DNA of 64,000 nt from assembly GCF_014268275.3 (NCBI RefSeq), contig NZ_CP077084.1, positions 4,278,001-4,342,000 of the forward strand, read 5' to 3'. Position 1 is the first letter of the stretch, and every line of letters starts with the position of its first letter. Source of the DNA: Pseudomonas tritici (GTDB lineage: Bacteria > Pseudomonadota > Gammaproteobacteria > Pseudomonadales > Pseudomonadaceae). Under the pieces are notes generated by a model. That model searched no databases. It had not been told where the DNA came from and saw only the letters and a list, made by a program, of their open reading frames with translations. The position numbers were made by a program, and so were the translations under genes. Of the stretch, positions 9,017-20,326 are shown piece after piece.

Positions 9017-10307
9017 GTGCAGCTTCCTCCGTGGAGCGCCGGGCTAACCACTCAAGCGCCTCGGCAACGCAATAAAATGACCCGAACAATAGAATTTCAT
9101 CGTCGGGTGTGGCAACGGCGCACTGCGCTTCAAGGGCCTCGGTGACGCTTGCATATGACGCCACAGGTGCACCAAGGTTCTGCAAGGCCAGTTCCAGCTC
9201 AGCAGCCGGGCGACTGCGCGAAGTATCCAGCGGCGCCACAGCCCAGGCCTGGACACTGCCCAACAAGGGCGCGACCACGCCATCCAGGTCCTTATCCGCC
9301 AGCAGACCGAATACGGCAAGGCGACGACCGACCGGCGGCGTGCGTGACAGGCGCCGCGCCAGGTACTCGGCCGCATGGGGGTTATGTCCCACATCCAACA
9401 GCAAGTTCAGGCGCTTGCCCTGCCATTCGAACGCACGACGATCCAGGCGCCCTACCACGCGGGTAGCCAGCAATGTGGCAGCAATCTGCTCGGCATTCCA
9501 CGGCAGATCCAGCAGCAGATAGGCTTGCAGCGCGAGCGCGGCGTTTTCCATTGGCAGGTTCAATAGCGGCAGGTCACGCAGTTCCACCGCCTGGCCACGG
9601 GCATCGCGCCCACGCCATTGCCAGTGCTGTTCACCGATCTCAAGATTGAATTCGCGGCCGCACAGGAAGAACGGGCAATCCAGCTCGCGCACCTTGTCCA
9701 GCAAGGTGTGCGGCGGATCCAGGTCACCACACAGCGCAGGCTTGCCCTGGCGGAAGATCCCGGCTTTTTCATAAGCCACAGACTCACGAGTGTTTCCCAG
9801 GTAGTCAGCGTGGTCCACGCCAATGCTGGTAACCAGCGCTAGGTCGGCATCCACCACGTTAACCGTGTCCAGACGCCCGCCCAGACCGACTTCCAGCACC
9901 ACCACATCCAGTTGCGCACGCTCAAACAGCCAGAACGCCGCCAGGGTGCCAATCTCGAAGTAAGTCAGGGAAGTTTCGCCTCGGCCCGCATCGAGTGCAG
10001 CGAAGGCTTCGCAGAGTTGCGCATCAGTGGCTTCGACGCCATTGAGTTGCACCCGCTCGTTGTAACGCAGCAGGTGCGGGGAACTGTAGACGCCGACTTT
10101 CAGCCCTTGGGCCTGCAGCAGCGCCGCGACAAAGGCACAGGTAGAGCCTTTGCCGTTGGTGCCGGTTACCGTAATCACGCGCGGTGCCGGACGGCCCAAC
10201 CCGAGGCGGGCCGCTACCTGTTGCGAGCGCCCCAGACCCATGTCGATGGCGGACGGATGCAACTGCTCAAGGTAGGCAAGCCATTCGCCCAGGGTGCGCT
10301 GGGTCAT
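9000..10307 (-). CDS. folC: Bifunctional folylpolyglutamate synthase / dihydrofolate synthase
   Basis: The protein has 435 residues and belongs to the Mur-ligase fold. The ATP-binding loop TGTNGKGST lies at about residues 48-56, followed by [13 protein letters not shown] (substrate loop), [12 protein letters not shown] and [11 protein letters not shown]. The C-terminal ligase domain contains [15 protein letters not shown]. FolC adds glutamate to dihydropteroate and extends folate polyglutamate tails. Its ATG overlaps the stop of accD (ATGA), so it is translationally coupled to accD. The order accD-folC-SPOR-cvpA-purF is ancestral in gammaproteobacteria. Confidence 0.96.
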   Translation of the reverse strand: MTQRTLGEWLAYLEQLHPSAIDMGLGRSQQVAARLGLGRPAPRVITVTGTNGKGSTCAFVAALLQAQGLKVGVYSSPHLLRYNERVQLNGVEATDAQLCEAFAALDAGRGETSLTYFEIGTLAAFWLFERAQLDVVVLEVGLGGRLDTVNVVDADLALVTSIGVDHADYLGNTRESVAYEKAGIFRQGKPALCGDLDPPHTLLDKVRELDCPFFLCGREFNLEIGEQHWQWRGRDARGQAVELRDLPLLNLPMENAALALQAYLLLDLPWNAEQIAATLLATRVVGRLDRRAFEWQGKRLNLLLDVGHNPHAAEYLARRLSRTPPVGRRLAVFGLLADKDLDGVVAPLLGSVQAWAVAPLDTSRSRPAAELELALQNLGAPVASYASVTEALEAQCAVATPDDEILLFGSFYCVAEALEWLARRSTEEAAHGITG

Positions 10308-11224
10308 AGGTTTGCTGGCACCGGCGGCACCACGATCGGCTCGACTTTAGGCGCGACGTAGACAGGCGTCGGCAGGCCCATCATTTGCGCCAACAGGTTG
10401 CCCAGGCGCGGGCGCAGCTCACTGCGTGGGATGATCAGGTCGATAGCACCGTGCTCCAGCAGGAACTCGCTGCGCTGGAAACCTTCCGGCAGCTTTTCGC
10501 GTACGGTTTGCTCGATCACGCGCGGGCCGGCAAAGCCGATCAGGGCCTTTGGCTCGCCAACGATCACATCACCCAGCATTGCCAGGCTGGCGGAAACACC
10601 GCCATAGACCGGGTCAGTGAGCACGGAGATGAACGGAATGCCTTCTTCGCGAAGACGCGCCAGTACCGCGGAGGTCTTGGCCATTTGCATCAGGGAAATC
10701 AAGGCTTCCTGCATACGAGCCCCACCGGAGGCGGCGAAGCAGATCATCGGGCAACGGTTTTCCAGGGCATAGTTGGCCGCGCGGACAAAGCGCTCACCGA
10801 CGATGGCACCCATGGACCCGCCCATGAAGGAGAACTCAAACGCCGATACCACGACTGGCATGCCGAGCAATTTGCCGCTGACGGAAATCAGCGCGTCTTT
10901 CTCGCCGGTCTGCTTCTGCGCACCGACCAAGCGGTCCTTGTACTTCTTGCTGTCACGGAACTTGAGACGGTCAACCGGCTCCAGGTCAGCGCCCAGCTCG
11001 TTGCGGCCATCAGCATCCAGGAAAATGTCGATGCGGGCGCGCGCGCCGATACGCATGTGGTGGTTGCACTTGGGGCAAACGTCCAGGGTCTTTTCAAGCT
11101 CGGGGCGATACAGCACCGCGTCGCAGGATGGGCACTTGTGCCACAGACCTTCAGGAACCGAGCTTTTCTTCACCTCGGAACGCATGATCGAAGGGATCAG
11201 TTTGTCTACTAACCAGTTGCTCAT
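10304..11224 (-). CDS. accD: Acetyl-CoA carboxylase carboxyltransferase subunit beta
   Basis: The protein has 306 residues. It is the beta half of the carboxyltransferase of bacterial acetyl-CoA carboxylase, which makes malonyl-CoA for fatty acid synthesis with AccA. The N-terminal zinc ribbon shows two Cys pairs (CPSC and CPKC, about residues 27-49). The crotonase-fold carboxyltransferase domain includes [20 protein letters not shown] and the segment [14 protein letters not shown]. The ATG at 11224 has a GGAGA ribosome site, better than the upstream in-frame start at 11257. The gap to trpF (11225-11468) shows no gene and may hold the promoter. Confidence 0.97.
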   Translation of the reverse strand: MSNWLVDKLIPSIMRSEVKKSSVPEGLWHKCPSCDAVLYRPELEKTLDVCPKCNHHMRIGARARIDIFLDADGRNELGADLEPVDRLKFRDSKKYKDRLVGAQKQTGEKDALISVSGKLLGMPVVVSAFEFSFMGGSMGAIVGERFVRAANYALENRCPMICFAASGGARMQEALISLMQMAKTSAVLARLREEGIPFISVLTDPVYGGVSASLAMLGDVIVGEPKALIGFAGPRVIEQTVREKLPEGFQRSEFLLEHGAIDLIIPRSELRPRLGNLLAQMMGLPTPVYVAPKVEPIVVPPVPANL

Positions 11225-11468
11225 GCTTTCTTTCTCCAGTACCGGTGGCTTGAACACAGCCCCGCGTATGCCCTTGAGCTAAATTCATAAGTGGCGATGA
11301 CACATGCTGGACGGGGTCAGACGTTCGACCGGCCATTTCCCGCATGTACCCTCAGCCTTCCAGACAACCTGCCAGCGCAGGGTTGCCACTTTATTTCCGA
11401 GCCACCCACAGGCGGCGCCGGGCTGTTTTACACAGTGGTAGTTATGGACGGCGGCAGACTGCCAGCCG

Positions 11469-12101
11469 TCACATCCCACCACCGCTGTTGCGCACGGCCC
11501 GCATGAATGCGCGAATCTTGTTGTGATCCTTGATGCCCTTGGCCTGCTCTACCCCACCACTGACATCCACGGCATAAGGCCGAACCTGTTCGATCGCGGC
11601 CGCGATATTCGCAGGGTTGAGCCCGCCAGCCAGGATGATCGGCTTGCTCAAACCTTCGGGAATCAGCGACCAATCAAACGCTTCGCCGGTACCGCCGGGC
11701 ACGCCTTCGACGTAGGTGTCGAGCAGAATCCCGCGAGCGCCATCATAGTCGGCACACGCCGCCGCGATGTCATCCCCGGCCTTGACTCGCAACGCCTTGA
11801 TATACGGGCGCTGGTAGCTTTCACATTCTTCCGCCGTTTCGTCGCCATGGAACTGCAACATGTCCAACGGTACGGCATCCAAGGTTTCGTTGAGCTCACA
11901 CCGGCTGGCGTTGACGAACAGACCCACGGTGGTCACGAACGGCGGCAATGCGGCAATGATCGCCCGCGCCTGCAACACATTCACCGCCCGCGGGCTCTTG
12001 GCGTAAAACACGAAACCGATGGCATCCGCGCCTGCCTCGACTGCCGCCAGCGCGTCTTCTATGCGGGTAATCCCGCAAATCTTGCTGCGAACGGCTGACA
12101 T
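11469..12101 (-). CDS. trpF: Phosphoribosylanthranilate isomerase
   Basis: The protein has 210 residues with a beta/alpha-barrel architecture. It isomerises N-(5-phosphoribosyl)anthranilate in tryptophan synthesis. The first strand [12 protein letters not shown] carries the catalytic Cys; VGLFVN, LQFHGDE, and the phosphate-binding [14 protein letters not shown] then DVSGGVE near the C-terminus complete the family pattern. The ATG at 12101 has GAGG upstream; the longer frame to 12149 lacks a ribosome site. It is unlinked from other trp genes, as is usual in Pseudomonas. Confidence 0.96.
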   Translation of the reverse strand: MSAVRSKICGITRIEDALAAVEAGADAIGFVFYAKSPRAVNVLQARAIIAALPPFVTTVGLFVNASRCELNETLDAVPLDMLQFHGDETAEECESYQRPYIKALRVKAGDDIAAACADYDGARGILLDTYVEGVPGGTGEAFDWSLIPEGLSKPIILAGGLNPANIAAAIEQVRPYAVDVSGGVEQAKGIKDHNKIRAFMRAVRNSGGGM

Positions 12102-12164
12102 GTCGTGAAAACCTCGGGGTTGGAACCAGAAAGTCCCGGATGGTAACAAAAGCTTTTCCGGGCG

Positions 12165-13055
12165 TCAGCCGCCAAGTTCGCTGAAACCTGTGAGGAAGTG
12201 TGGCCCGATGAAACGTTCCGGCAATTCGAACTCGTCGCGGTACTCCACATCCACCAGGTACAGGCCGAACGGATGTGCCGTGACCCCGCCCGTGCGGCGG
12301 ATGCGGCTTTCCAGTACTTCCTTGGCCCACTCCACCGGGCGCTCGCCCGTGCCGATGGTCATCAGCACCCCGGCAATGTTTCGAACCATATGGTGCAGGA
12401 AGGCCCCGGCGCGGATATCCAGCACAATCATCTTGCCGTGTCGGGTCACCCGCAGGTGGTGGACTTCCTTGATCGGCGACTTGGCCTGGCACTGGCCGGC
12501 ACGAAAGGCACTGAAGTCATGCACGCCCACCAGGTGCTGCGCAGCTTCGGCCATGCGCTCAGCGTCCAACGGGCGGTGGTTCCAGGTAATTTCTTCGTTG
12601 AGGTGCGCCGGGCGGATCTGATCGTTGTAGATCACGTAGCGATAACGCCGGGCGATCGCCTTGAAGCGCGCATGAAAGTGCGCCGGCATCACCTTGGCCC
12701 AGCTGACACTGACGTCATGGGGCAGATTGATGTTGGCGCCCATCACCCACGCTTTCATTGACCGTTCAGCCTGGGTGTCGAAGTGCACCACCTGGCCGCA
12801 GGCGTGCACGCCTGCGTCGGTGCGCCCGGCACACATCAGCGATACCGGTGAATCGGCGACTTTGGACAGGGCCTTTTCCAGGGTTTCCTGCACCGTCAGC
12901 ACACCGGAGGCCTGGCGCTGCCAGCCGCGATAGCGCGAGCCTTTGTATTCCACGCCAAGGGCGATGCGGTAAAAGCCTGCGGCCGCCATTTCGGCGGCCG
13001 CGTTATCTATATTTGCCAAGAACTGAGAGCCTGATGAGTTGCGCAGAGGGGTCAT
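12165..13055 (-). CDS. truA: tRNA pseudouridine(38-40) synthase
   Basis: TruA modifies uridines 38-40 in the anticodon stem. Visible marks are GVEYKGSRYRGWQRQ, the catalytic aspartate segment CAGRTDAGVHACGQVVHF, and the C-terminal PVEWAKEVLESR and TAHPFGLYLVDVEY. The start is uncertain. I give the ATG at 13055 (MTPLRN), but the next in-frame ATG at 12989 (MAAAGFYRIALG) gives the core-only length. Neither has a clear Shine-Dalgarno sequence, and the 12989 ATG lies in the loop of a perfect GC-rich hairpin. The gene follows fimV after a terminator. Confidence 0.92.
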   Translation of the reverse strand: MTPLRNSSGSQFLANIDNAAAEMAAAGFYRIALGVEYKGSRYRGWQRQASGVLTVQETLEKALSKVADSPVSLMCAGRTDAGVHACGQVVHFDTQAERSMKAWVMGANINLPHDVSVSWAKVMPAHFHARFKAIARRYRYVIYNDQIRPAHLNEEITWNHRPLDAERMAEAAQHLVGVHDFSAFRAGQCQAKSPIKEVHHLRVTRHGKMIVLDIRAGAFLHHMVRNIAGVLMTIGTGERPVEWAKEVLESRIRRTGGVTAHPFGLYLVDVEYRDEFELPERFIGPHFLTGFSELGG

Positions 13056-13082
13056 TATGCCGGTTTGTGCGGGAGCCCACAA

Positions 13083-13110
13083 AAGCAAAACGGCGCCCCG
13101 AAGGGCGCCG
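13083..13110 (-). terminator. Terminator after fimV
   Basis: On the minus strand, CGGCGCCC-TTCG-GGGCGCCG is followed by TTTTGCTTTTG, 20 bases past the fimV stop. Confidence 0.85.
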
Positions 13111-13129
13111 CTGCTTTAACAATTGACGA

Positions 13130-15676
13130 TCACGCCAGCCGGCCGAGCATTTCCTTGGCCTCGCCACGCTGGGTCTCATCACCTTCGGTCAGCACTTCAG
13201 AGAGGATGTCCCGCGCGCCGTCCGCATCGCCCATGTCGATATAGGCTTGGGCCAGGTCGAGCTTGGTCGCCACCTCATCCGTGCCGGAGAGGAAGTCGAA
13301 TTCCGGCTCATCGTCGCCCAGCGCAGCGTCTTCCGCAGTAAAGGACGGCTCGATGGACGGATGTTCCAGGCTCTGGGACAGGCGATCCAGCTCGGCATTG
13401 ACATCATCGAGCTCCGACGCAAAAGCATCAGGCTTGGCGCTTGCTTGCGGCTCATCGGCCAGGGACAGGTCGAAATCTTCCGGCAGATCGAAATCGTCCA
13501 GCGCCGCAGGGGTCAGGGTCGGCGGCTCGACAGCAGGCACGTCCTTCATCTGCTCTTCCAGGCCCGAGAGGAAGTCATCATCGGATTGCGCCGAAGCCGG
13601 TGCATCAGGTTGCAGGTCCAGGTCAAAGTCCGAAAGGTCATCCGGAGCGGCGTTGGCTTCGGTCTGTTGCTGCAGAAGCGACTCGAATGTCTGCTGATCG
13701 CCCTTGACCTCAGCCGGGGATGCCTCTTCCAGATCGTCCAGGCTCAAATCGAAATCGGTGTCGAAGGCCTCTGGCGCAGGCTCAGTCGGCTTGTCTTCGA
13801 GCAAATCCTTGACGTATTGAGCGTCCAGAGCGGCGGCGGCAACCGCAGCGCTGACGCCCGCCGCCAACACGGCCATGGCCGGGAAGCGGCTTTTGAGCTG
13901 CTCGACCTGGGCGTGGTTTTCACCATTGGCTACCAGCTGACGCTCTTGGGTGACGAAGCCGTCCTTGTCGTTTTGCAGGCCGTAGACTTCCATCAGCTTC
14001 AAACGCAGGTCGCTGCGCTTGGGCTCATGCTTGATTGCCTGCTGCAGCACATCGGCGGCCTGGTTCAGGTGGCCACGGTCGATATGGGATTGGGCCTGGG
14101 CCAGCGAATCGCTGGAGTTTGCCGGGGCGACAGCAACAGCCAGCGGCGCAAGTACAGAGGCAACGGTCGGCACAACAACTGCCGGCTCAACGACTGGGGC
14201 CGCCGCTGGAGCAGCGGCCAACTTGACGCTTGGCGGCGGCACTTCCAGGCCTTCGAAACTGTCCGGCGGCAGGTCGTGGTCGATGTTGGAGGTGAACTCC
14301 GGCTCTTCAGCCAGGGCCCGCGCCATGCGCAGGTGCTTTTCCTCTTCGCGGCGAGCATTGCGATGGCGCGCCCACAGCAGCAGGAGCAACAGCACCAACA
14401 AAATAGCCGCACCGCCGAGCACGCCGAGCACGACGGGGTTCGTCAGCAAGTCGTTGAATTTGCCCTCGGTGGTGGCAGGCGCTGCATCCGTCTTGACCGG
14501 TTCAGCCGCTGGCACAGGCGCTGCTGTCGCTGCATCGGGCACTGCCGGGGCTGCAGCCGGCTCACCTGCCAACTGAGCGGGCATTGCTGCAGTGGCCGGA
14601 GCGACCGGAGCGCCCTTTTCAGCCTGTAAACGGGCAAGCTGATCGTTTTTCAGTTGAATCAGTTTTTGCAGCTTGTCCAACTGGCTTTGCAGGTCGGCCG
14701 CGCGGCTTTTCAGCTCTTCGTTGTCGCGACGGGTAGTGTCCAGTTGCTCCTGGGTCATCGCCAGTTTGTCGCTCAGTACCGCGCTGTCGCCAGCCTTGCC
14801 TTTGGCGCCCTTCTTGGCCGCTTCGGCCGAAACCAAGCTCAAGTTGTCCTTAGCGTTGGTACTCGCTGGCGCGTTGCCAGCTTGGGTGCGCTTGGTGGCG
14901 TCCAGTTGCTGCTTGCCCGCCGCAGGGTTGGTGGCGACGCGCCGGCCCTGGCGCCAGGCGGCATTCTGCGCGCGGACTTCGGCTATCGCCTGAGGTTGTG
15001 GCAGCGCGGTGCTTTCTACGGTATCCGGCAGGCGCAGGACCTGGCCGGTTTTCAGGCGGTTGATATTGCCGTCGATAAACGCGTCCGGGTTGAGCGCCTG
15101 GATCGCCAGCATGGTCTGCTGGACCGAGCCGCCATTGCGATTCTTCGCGGCAATTTCCCACAAGGTGTCGCGGGGAGTGGTGGTGTGCTGCGCCGCTTTG
15201 CTCACGGCTGGCGCGGTGCTGGCCAGCGCAGCCACACGCGGGGCAGGTGCGGCGGCCGTCGGTGCCGGCTGGTCGAACTTGGCCGGGTCGAGCAATACGC
15301 TGTAATCGCGCATCAAACGGCCATTGGGCCATTGCACCTGCAGCAGGAAGCGTACGTAGGAGTCCGGCAGCGGCTTGCTTGAGGTGACACGCACCACGCT
15401 GCGGCCGTTGGGATTGACCACCGGGGTAAACGTCAGGTCATTGAGGAACGCCTGGCGATCGACGCCCGCATCCACAAACGCCTGGGATGAGGCCAGGCTC
15501 GGCGTGATCTCTGAAGCCGTGAGGCCACCGACATCGAGCAATTCGATCTCCACCGCCAACGGCTGGTTCAACTTCGACTTGAGGGTCATCTCCCCCAGCT
15601 GCAGCGCCTGCGCCATACCGGAGGACAGCGCCGAGGCGGCCGCTATTGCTAACACCAGTTTGCGAACTTGAACCAT
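13130..15676 (-). CDS. fimV: FimV/HubP family polar hub protein
   Basis: The protein is about 848 residues. The start at 15676 gives a clean signal peptide (MVQVRKLVLAIAAASALSSGMAQA). A FimV N-terminal domain follows, then a LysM peptidoglycan-binding motif (TTPRDTLWEIAAKN ... LKTGQVLRLPD, about 170-220). Next come a coiled coil (about 305-340, QLDTTRRDNEELKSRAADLQ), one membrane helix (VVLGVLGGAAILLVLLLLLL, about 415-435), a TPR-like stretch, a very acidic cytoplasmic region, and the conserved C-terminal FimV motif KLDLAQAYIDMGDADGARDIL. In Pseudomonas FimV organises type IV pili and polar signalling proteins. A longer frame upstream has no signal peptide at its start and was rejected. Confidence 0.95.
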   Translation of the reverse strand: MVQVRKLVLAIAAASALSSGMAQALQLGEMTLKSKLNQPLAVEIELLDVGGLTASEITPSLASSQAFVDAGVDRQAFLNDLTFTPVVNPNGRSVVRVTSSKPLPDSYVRFLLQVQWPNGRLMRDYSVLLDPAKFDQPAPTAAAPAPRVAALASTAPAVSKAAQHTTTPRDTLWEIAAKNRNGGSVQQTMLAIQALNPDAFIDGNINRLKTGQVLRLPDTVESTALPQPQAIAEVRAQNAAWRQGRRVATNPAAGKQQLDATKRTQAGNAPASTNAKDNLSLVSAEAAKKGAKGKAGDSAVLSDKLAMTQEQLDTTRRDNEELKSRAADLQSQLDKLQKLIQLKNDQLARLQAEKGAPVAPATAAMPAQLAGEPAAAPAVPDAATAAPVPAAEPVKTDAAPATTEGKFNDLLTNPVVLGVLGGAAILLVLLLLLLWARHRNARREEEKHLRMARALAEEPEFTSNIDHDLPPDSFEGLEVPPPSVKLAAAPAAAPVVEPAVVVPTVASVLAPLAVAVAPANSSDSLAQAQSHIDRGHLNQAADVLQQAIKHEPKRSDLRLKLMEVYGLQNDKDGFVTQERQLVANGENHAQVEQLKSRFPAMAVLAAGVSAAVAAAALDAQYVKDLLEDKPTEPAPEAFDTDFDLSLDDLEEASPAEVKGDQQTFESLLQQQTEANAAPDDLSDFDLDLQPDAPASAQSDDDFLSGLEEQMKDVPAVEPPTLTPAALDDFDLPEDFDLSLADEPQASAKPDAFASELDDVNAELDRLSQSLEHPSIEPSFTAEDAALGDDEPEFDFLSGTDEVATKLDLAQAYIDMGDADGARDILSEVLTEGDETQRGEAKEMLGRLA

Positions 15677-15837
15677 AGCCTCATCCTTTGTTTGAACACT
15701 CCCCGGCCTGCGAGAAGGTTGGTAACCGCTGCCATAAGGCATGGCGAGCCGATAGGTTACCGACGCGCTTCTGTTCTGCTTTGGGCCAAGCATAGCGCCT
15801 GGCTAGAATCAATCTACAAATTGCCGCCAAGTATCTT

Positions 15838-16848
15838 TTACACAAGGTCTTTTATCAACAACTGCGCCAGCTGTACGGCGTTCAGTGCGGCGCCTTTGCG
15901 TACGTTATCTGACGTCAGCCACAGATTTAGTTCCGCCGAGTCATCCACGCCCCTGCGGACCCGCCCTACATAAATAACATCCTGGCCTACTGCGTCGCCC
16001 ACTGCGGTGGGATAGTCGCCCTCGTCCACAAGCTCTATACCTGGCGCTGCGTCGAGTGCGCGGGTCACGGCGGCGAGATCGACCGCTGCGCCCAGTTGCA
16101 GAGACACAGTCAGGCTATCGCCAAAAAACACCGGGGCTTGAACGCACGTTGCGGAAATCTTTAGCAAAGGTAATTCCAGCACTGCACGCAGTTCATGGAC
16201 CAGGCGCTTTTCCAAGGCTGTATGACCCTGGGCGTCTGGCGTGCCGACTTGCGCCAACACATTGAAGGCCACCTGACGATCAAAGAACGTCGGTTCCAGC
16301 GGGCGCATGTTCAGCAGCTCGGCGGTTTGCCGTGCCAGCTCGCTGACCGCCTCACGCCCCTGGGCCGACATCGCCAGGTTGGCGGTGACGCTCACGCGCT
16401 GGATATCCAGCAGGCCACGCAAGGGCGTCAGGACCACCGCCAGGTTGGTCGCCGACGGGCTTGGGCTGCCGAGTTGGAACGGTTTTACCAGGCCATCAAG
16501 CACATGGGCGTTGGCTTCCGGCACCACTTGCGGCGCTTGCGCGGCCGGCAAGGCGCCAGACAAGTCGATCACCGAGCAACCCGCCGCCGTGGCACGCGGG
16601 GCGAAACTCAAGGTCACCGCCGGCCCCGCCGCAAAAAACGCCAGCTGCACTTTGCTGAAGTCGAACTCATCGACTTCCCTCACCCGCACGTTCTTGCCGC
16701 GAAACGGCACGGACGCGCCAGCCGAGTTGTTGCCCGCCAGCAAATGCAGGGTGCCCACCGGGAAGCTCAACTCTTCAAGGATCTGCACCAGGGTTTCGCC
16801 AACGGTGCCGGTGGCGCCGATTACGGCGATATCAAAGGTCTGGGTCAT
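15838..16848 (-). CDS. usg: USG-1 protein, aspartate-semialdehyde dehydrogenase-like paralogue
   Basis: The protein has 336 residues. The N-terminal NADP-binding motif IAVIGATGTVGETLV and the overall layout match the ASADH family. However, the active-site segment reads GSPSPSATNLAVVL where active enzymes carry a catalytic Cys, so dehydrogenase activity is unlikely. USG-1 type genes sit between asd and fimV/truA in many pseudomonads and enterics without known function. The ATG at 16848 starts the conserved MTQTFDIAVIG. It lies downstream of asd but is separated from it by an asd terminator and a REP doublet. Confidence 0.88.
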   Translation of the reverse strand: MTQTFDIAVIGATGTVGETLVQILEELSFPVGTLHLLAGNNSAGASVPFRGKNVRVREVDEFDFSKVQLAFFAAGPAVTLSFAPRATAAGCSVIDLSGALPAAQAPQVVPEANAHVLDGLVKPFQLGSPSPSATNLAVVLTPLRGLLDIQRVSVTANLAMSAQGREAVSELARQTAELLNMRPLEPTFFDRQVAFNVLAQVGTPDAQGHTALEKRLVHELRAVLELPLLKISATCVQAPVFFGDSLTVSLQLGAAVDLAAVTRALDAAPGIELVDEGDYPTAVGDAVGQDVIYVGRVRRGVDDSAELNLWLTSDNVRKGAALNAVQLAQLLIKDLV

Positions 16849-16937
16849 GGGGGCTGCCTCGGGCATTGCGGGGGAGCGGCACTTTACCGGGTGGTGGGGG
16901 GTGAGGCAATTAACCCAGCTTTTGTGGTGTGGCTGAT

Positions 16938-17033
16938 GGCCCCTTCGCGAGCAAGCCCGCTCCAACATTCGACCGAGTTTCGTCAGTTGAAATGCAATCA
17001 AATGTGGGAGCTGGCTTGCCTGCGATAGCGCCC
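16938..17033. repeat. REP doublet
   Basis: CTTCGCGAGCAAGCCCGCTCC near 16941 faces TGTGGGAGCTGGCTTGCCTG near 17003. The pair lies between usg and asd. Confidence 0.8.
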
Positions 17034-17044
17034 GAAAGAACAAT

Positions 17045-17078
17045 AAAAAACCCGCGCCTGTCACCAGAACGCGGGTTT
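17045..17078 (-). terminator. Terminator after asd
   Basis: On the minus strand AACCCGCG and CGCGGGTT flank a short loop and are followed by TTTTAT, about 20 bases past the asd stop. Confidence 0.85.
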
Positions 17079-17097
17079 CTCATCTTGCCTCAAGCGA

Positions 17098-18210
17098 TCA
17101 ACGCTCCAGCAAAATCCGCAACATACGACGCAACGGCTCAGCCGCGCCCCACAGCAGTTGGTCACCAACGGTGAACGCGCCCAGGTACTGGGTACCCATG
17201 TTCAGCTTACGCAGACGCCCCACCGGTACATTCAGGGTGCCGGTGACCTTGGTCGGGCTCAGCTCCTGCATGCTGATATCACGGTTGTTCGGCACCAGCT
17301 TGACCCATGGGTTGTGCTGGCTGATCAGCCCTTCGATATCGGCAATCGGCACGTCTTTGTTCAGTTTGATGGTCAGCGCCTGGCTGTGGCAGCGCATCGC
17401 GCCGATACGCACGCAGATGCCATCCACCGGGATCGGGCTCTTGAAGCGACCGAGGATCTTGTTGGTCTCGGCTTGGGCCTTCCACTCTTCGCGGCTCTGG
17501 CCGTTCGGCAGTTCTTTGTCGATCCATGGGATCAGGCTGCCAGCCAATGGCACGCCGAAGTTCTCGGTCGGGTACGCATCGCTGCGCATGGCTTCGGCCA
17601 CACGACGGTCGATATCGAGGATCGCACTGGCCGGGTCCGCCAGTTGATCGGCGACGGCTGCGTGGGTGGCGCCCATTTGCTTGATCAGTTCACGCATGTT
17701 CTGCGCGCCGGCACCGGAGGCCGCCTGATAGGTCATGGCACTCATCCACTCGACCAGGCCGGCTTCAAACAAACCGCCCAGGCCCATCAGCATCAGGCTG
17801 ACGGTGCAATTGCCGCCGATGTAGTTCTTGGTGCCGGCGTCCAGTTGCTGGTCGATGACCTTGCGGTTCACTGGGTCCAGAACGATTACCGCATCATCCT
17901 GCATGCGCAGGCTCGAGGCGGCGTCGATCCAGTAACCCTGCCAGCCGGCTTCGCGCAGCTTGGGGAAGACTTCGCTGGTGTAGTCGCCACCCTGACAGGT
18001 CAGAATCACGTCGAGGGTCTTCAGCTCTTCAATGTTGTAGGCGTCTTTGAGCGGGGCAATATCCTTGCCCACGGACGGCCCTTGGCCACCCACGTTCGAA
18101 GTGGTGAAAAACACCGGCTCAATAAGATCGAAATCCTGCTCTTCCAGCATCCGCTGCATGAGCACGGAACCGACCATACCGCGCCAACCGATCAGACCTA
18201 CACGTTTCAT
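17098..18210 (-). CDS. asd: Aspartate-semialdehyde dehydrogenase
   Basis: The protein has 370 residues. It reduces aspartyl phosphate to the semialdehyde for lysine/DAP, threonine and methionine synthesis. [17 protein letters not shown] is the NADP loop. [19 protein letters not shown] holds the catalytic Cys (about residue 135), and [16 protein letters not shown] holds the catalytic His. It is the functional paralogue of the Cys-less usg product downstream and shares the minus-strand run with leuB. Length and motifs match the gammaproteobacterial Asd class. Confidence 0.97.
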   Translation of the reverse strand: MKRVGLIGWRGMVGSVLMQRMLEEQDFDLIEPVFFTTSNVGGQGPSVGKDIAPLKDAYNIEELKTLDVILTCQGGDYTSEVFPKLREAGWQGYWIDAASSLRMQDDAVIVLDPVNRKVIDQQLDAGTKNYIGGNCTVSLMLMGLGGLFEAGLVEWMSAMTYQAASGAGAQNMRELIKQMGATHAAVADQLADPASAILDIDRRVAEAMRSDAYPTENFGVPLAGSLIPWIDKELPNGQSREEWKAQAETNKILGRFKSPIPVDGICVRIGAMRCHSQALTIKLNKDVPIADIEGLISQHNPWVKLVPNNRDISMQELSPTKVTGTLNVPVGRLRKLNMGTQYLGAFTVGDQLLWGAAEPLRRMLRILLER

Positions 18211-18274
18211 CGCAACTACACCTTGTTAAAAAGTGGGCCGCCTTGCAGCAACAACTGCAAGCGGGCCCGAGAGA

Positions 18275-19357
<1,083 letters not shown>

Positions 19358-19410
19358 GCGTTCCTCATTTCATCAAGCGACCCGCCCGTGGGCAGGTCGG
19401 GAAAAATCAA

Positions 19411-20175
19411 TCAGCGTTCAGCCCAGACCACCAGCACATCGGTGCTGAAGGTGCCGTCGGCTTGAATTTCGTAATAGTCGCGCACTTCCTGGCCCATCGC
19501 CGTTTGCAGCTCAAGGATTGCGGCGCGCGATACCTCTGGCGTGCGCATGCGCTCGACCCACGAGGTGTATTCCAGGCGCAGGCGCTGACGGCTGCTGTTG
19601 CGTACGTGCAAACCGGCTTCGCTGAGCTGGCGCATCCATTCGGCGGCGGAGTAATCGCGCACGTGGCTGGTGTCGCGCAGTACTTCGACGGTTTGCAGGT
19701 AAGTGTCCAACAGCGGGCTGCCCGGTGACAAGACGTCCACGAAGGCCACCACGCCGCCTGGCTTGAGCACCCTGCGCACTTCACGCAGGGCCAGGCCAAG
19801 GTCGCTCCAGTGGTGGGCCGAATAGCGGCTGAACACGAAGTCGAACTCGCCGTCGGCGAACGGCAGGCGTTCAGCGGCGCCCTGTACGGTGCGGATGTTG
19901 TCCAGGCCGCGTTCTACAGCTGCGCCGGCAACTACGTCGAGCATCTGCTGGGAAAGGTCGTAGGCCACGACTTCTTTGACCAGCGGCGCCACATTGAAAC
20001 TCACATGACCGGCGCCGCAGCCCAAATCCAGCAGTCGCGCACTGCCCTGCCCGGCCAGTTCGGCCTGGAGCAGCGCGAATTCGGTGCCTTGGGCGTGCAC
20101 GGCACTGCTCAGGTAGGCCGAGGCTTGCTCGCCGAATTGTTTTTGCACGACTTGGGTGTGGGCGGTGGTGGTCAT
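19411..20175 (-). CDS. Class I SAM-dependent methyltransferase
   Basis: The protein has 254 residues. The SAM-binding motif I LLDLGCGAGHVSFNVA (about residues 48-63) is followed by an acidic residue at the end of the next strand (VVAYDLS) and motif FDFVFSRYSAHHW; VLKPGGVVAFVD is the post-III motif. It looks like the UbiE/Coq5-type small-molecule methyltransferases, but the substrate is unknown. It sits between leuD and leuB, a position I recall as conserved in P. aeruginosa. I use the ATG at 20175; the longer frame reads into the upstream REP sequence. Confidence 0.85.
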   Translation of the reverse strand: MTTTAHTQVVQKQFGEQASAYLSSAVHAQGTEFALLQAELAGQGSARLLDLGCGAGHVSFNVAPLVKEVVAYDLSQQMLDVVAGAAVERGLDNIRTVQGAAERLPFADGEFDFVFSRYSAHHWSDLGLALREVRRVLKPGGVVAFVDVLSPGSPLLDTYLQTVEVLRDTSHVRDYSAAEWMRQLSEAGLHVRNSSRQRLRLEYTSWVERMRTPEVSRAAILELQTAMGQEVRDYYEIQADGTFSTDVLVVWAER

Positions 20176-20211
20176 GGTGGTTTTCCTTGGGTTTTGGGGT
20201 GTTGGTACGGG

Positions 20212-20312
20212 CGCTATCGCAGCGATGCGGCGACCCGACAAGCCAGCTCCCACACTTGACCGTGTTCACAGGTCAAAATGTGGGAGCGGGCTTGCCCGCG
20301 ATGGGGCACGCA
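20212..20312. repeat. REP doublet
   Basis: Inverted units (CCGACAAGCCAGCTCCCACA near 20236 and TGTGGGAGCGGGCTTGCCCG near 20280) lie between leuD and the methyltransferase gene. Confidence 0.8.
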
Positions 20313-20326
20313 CGGCCTACCTCATA

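Noticed and set aside
13247..14629. 460-codon plus-strand frame antisense to fimV
   Set aside because: It is the mirror of a biased-composition region of fimV with no start signal or family; fimV itself is certain.
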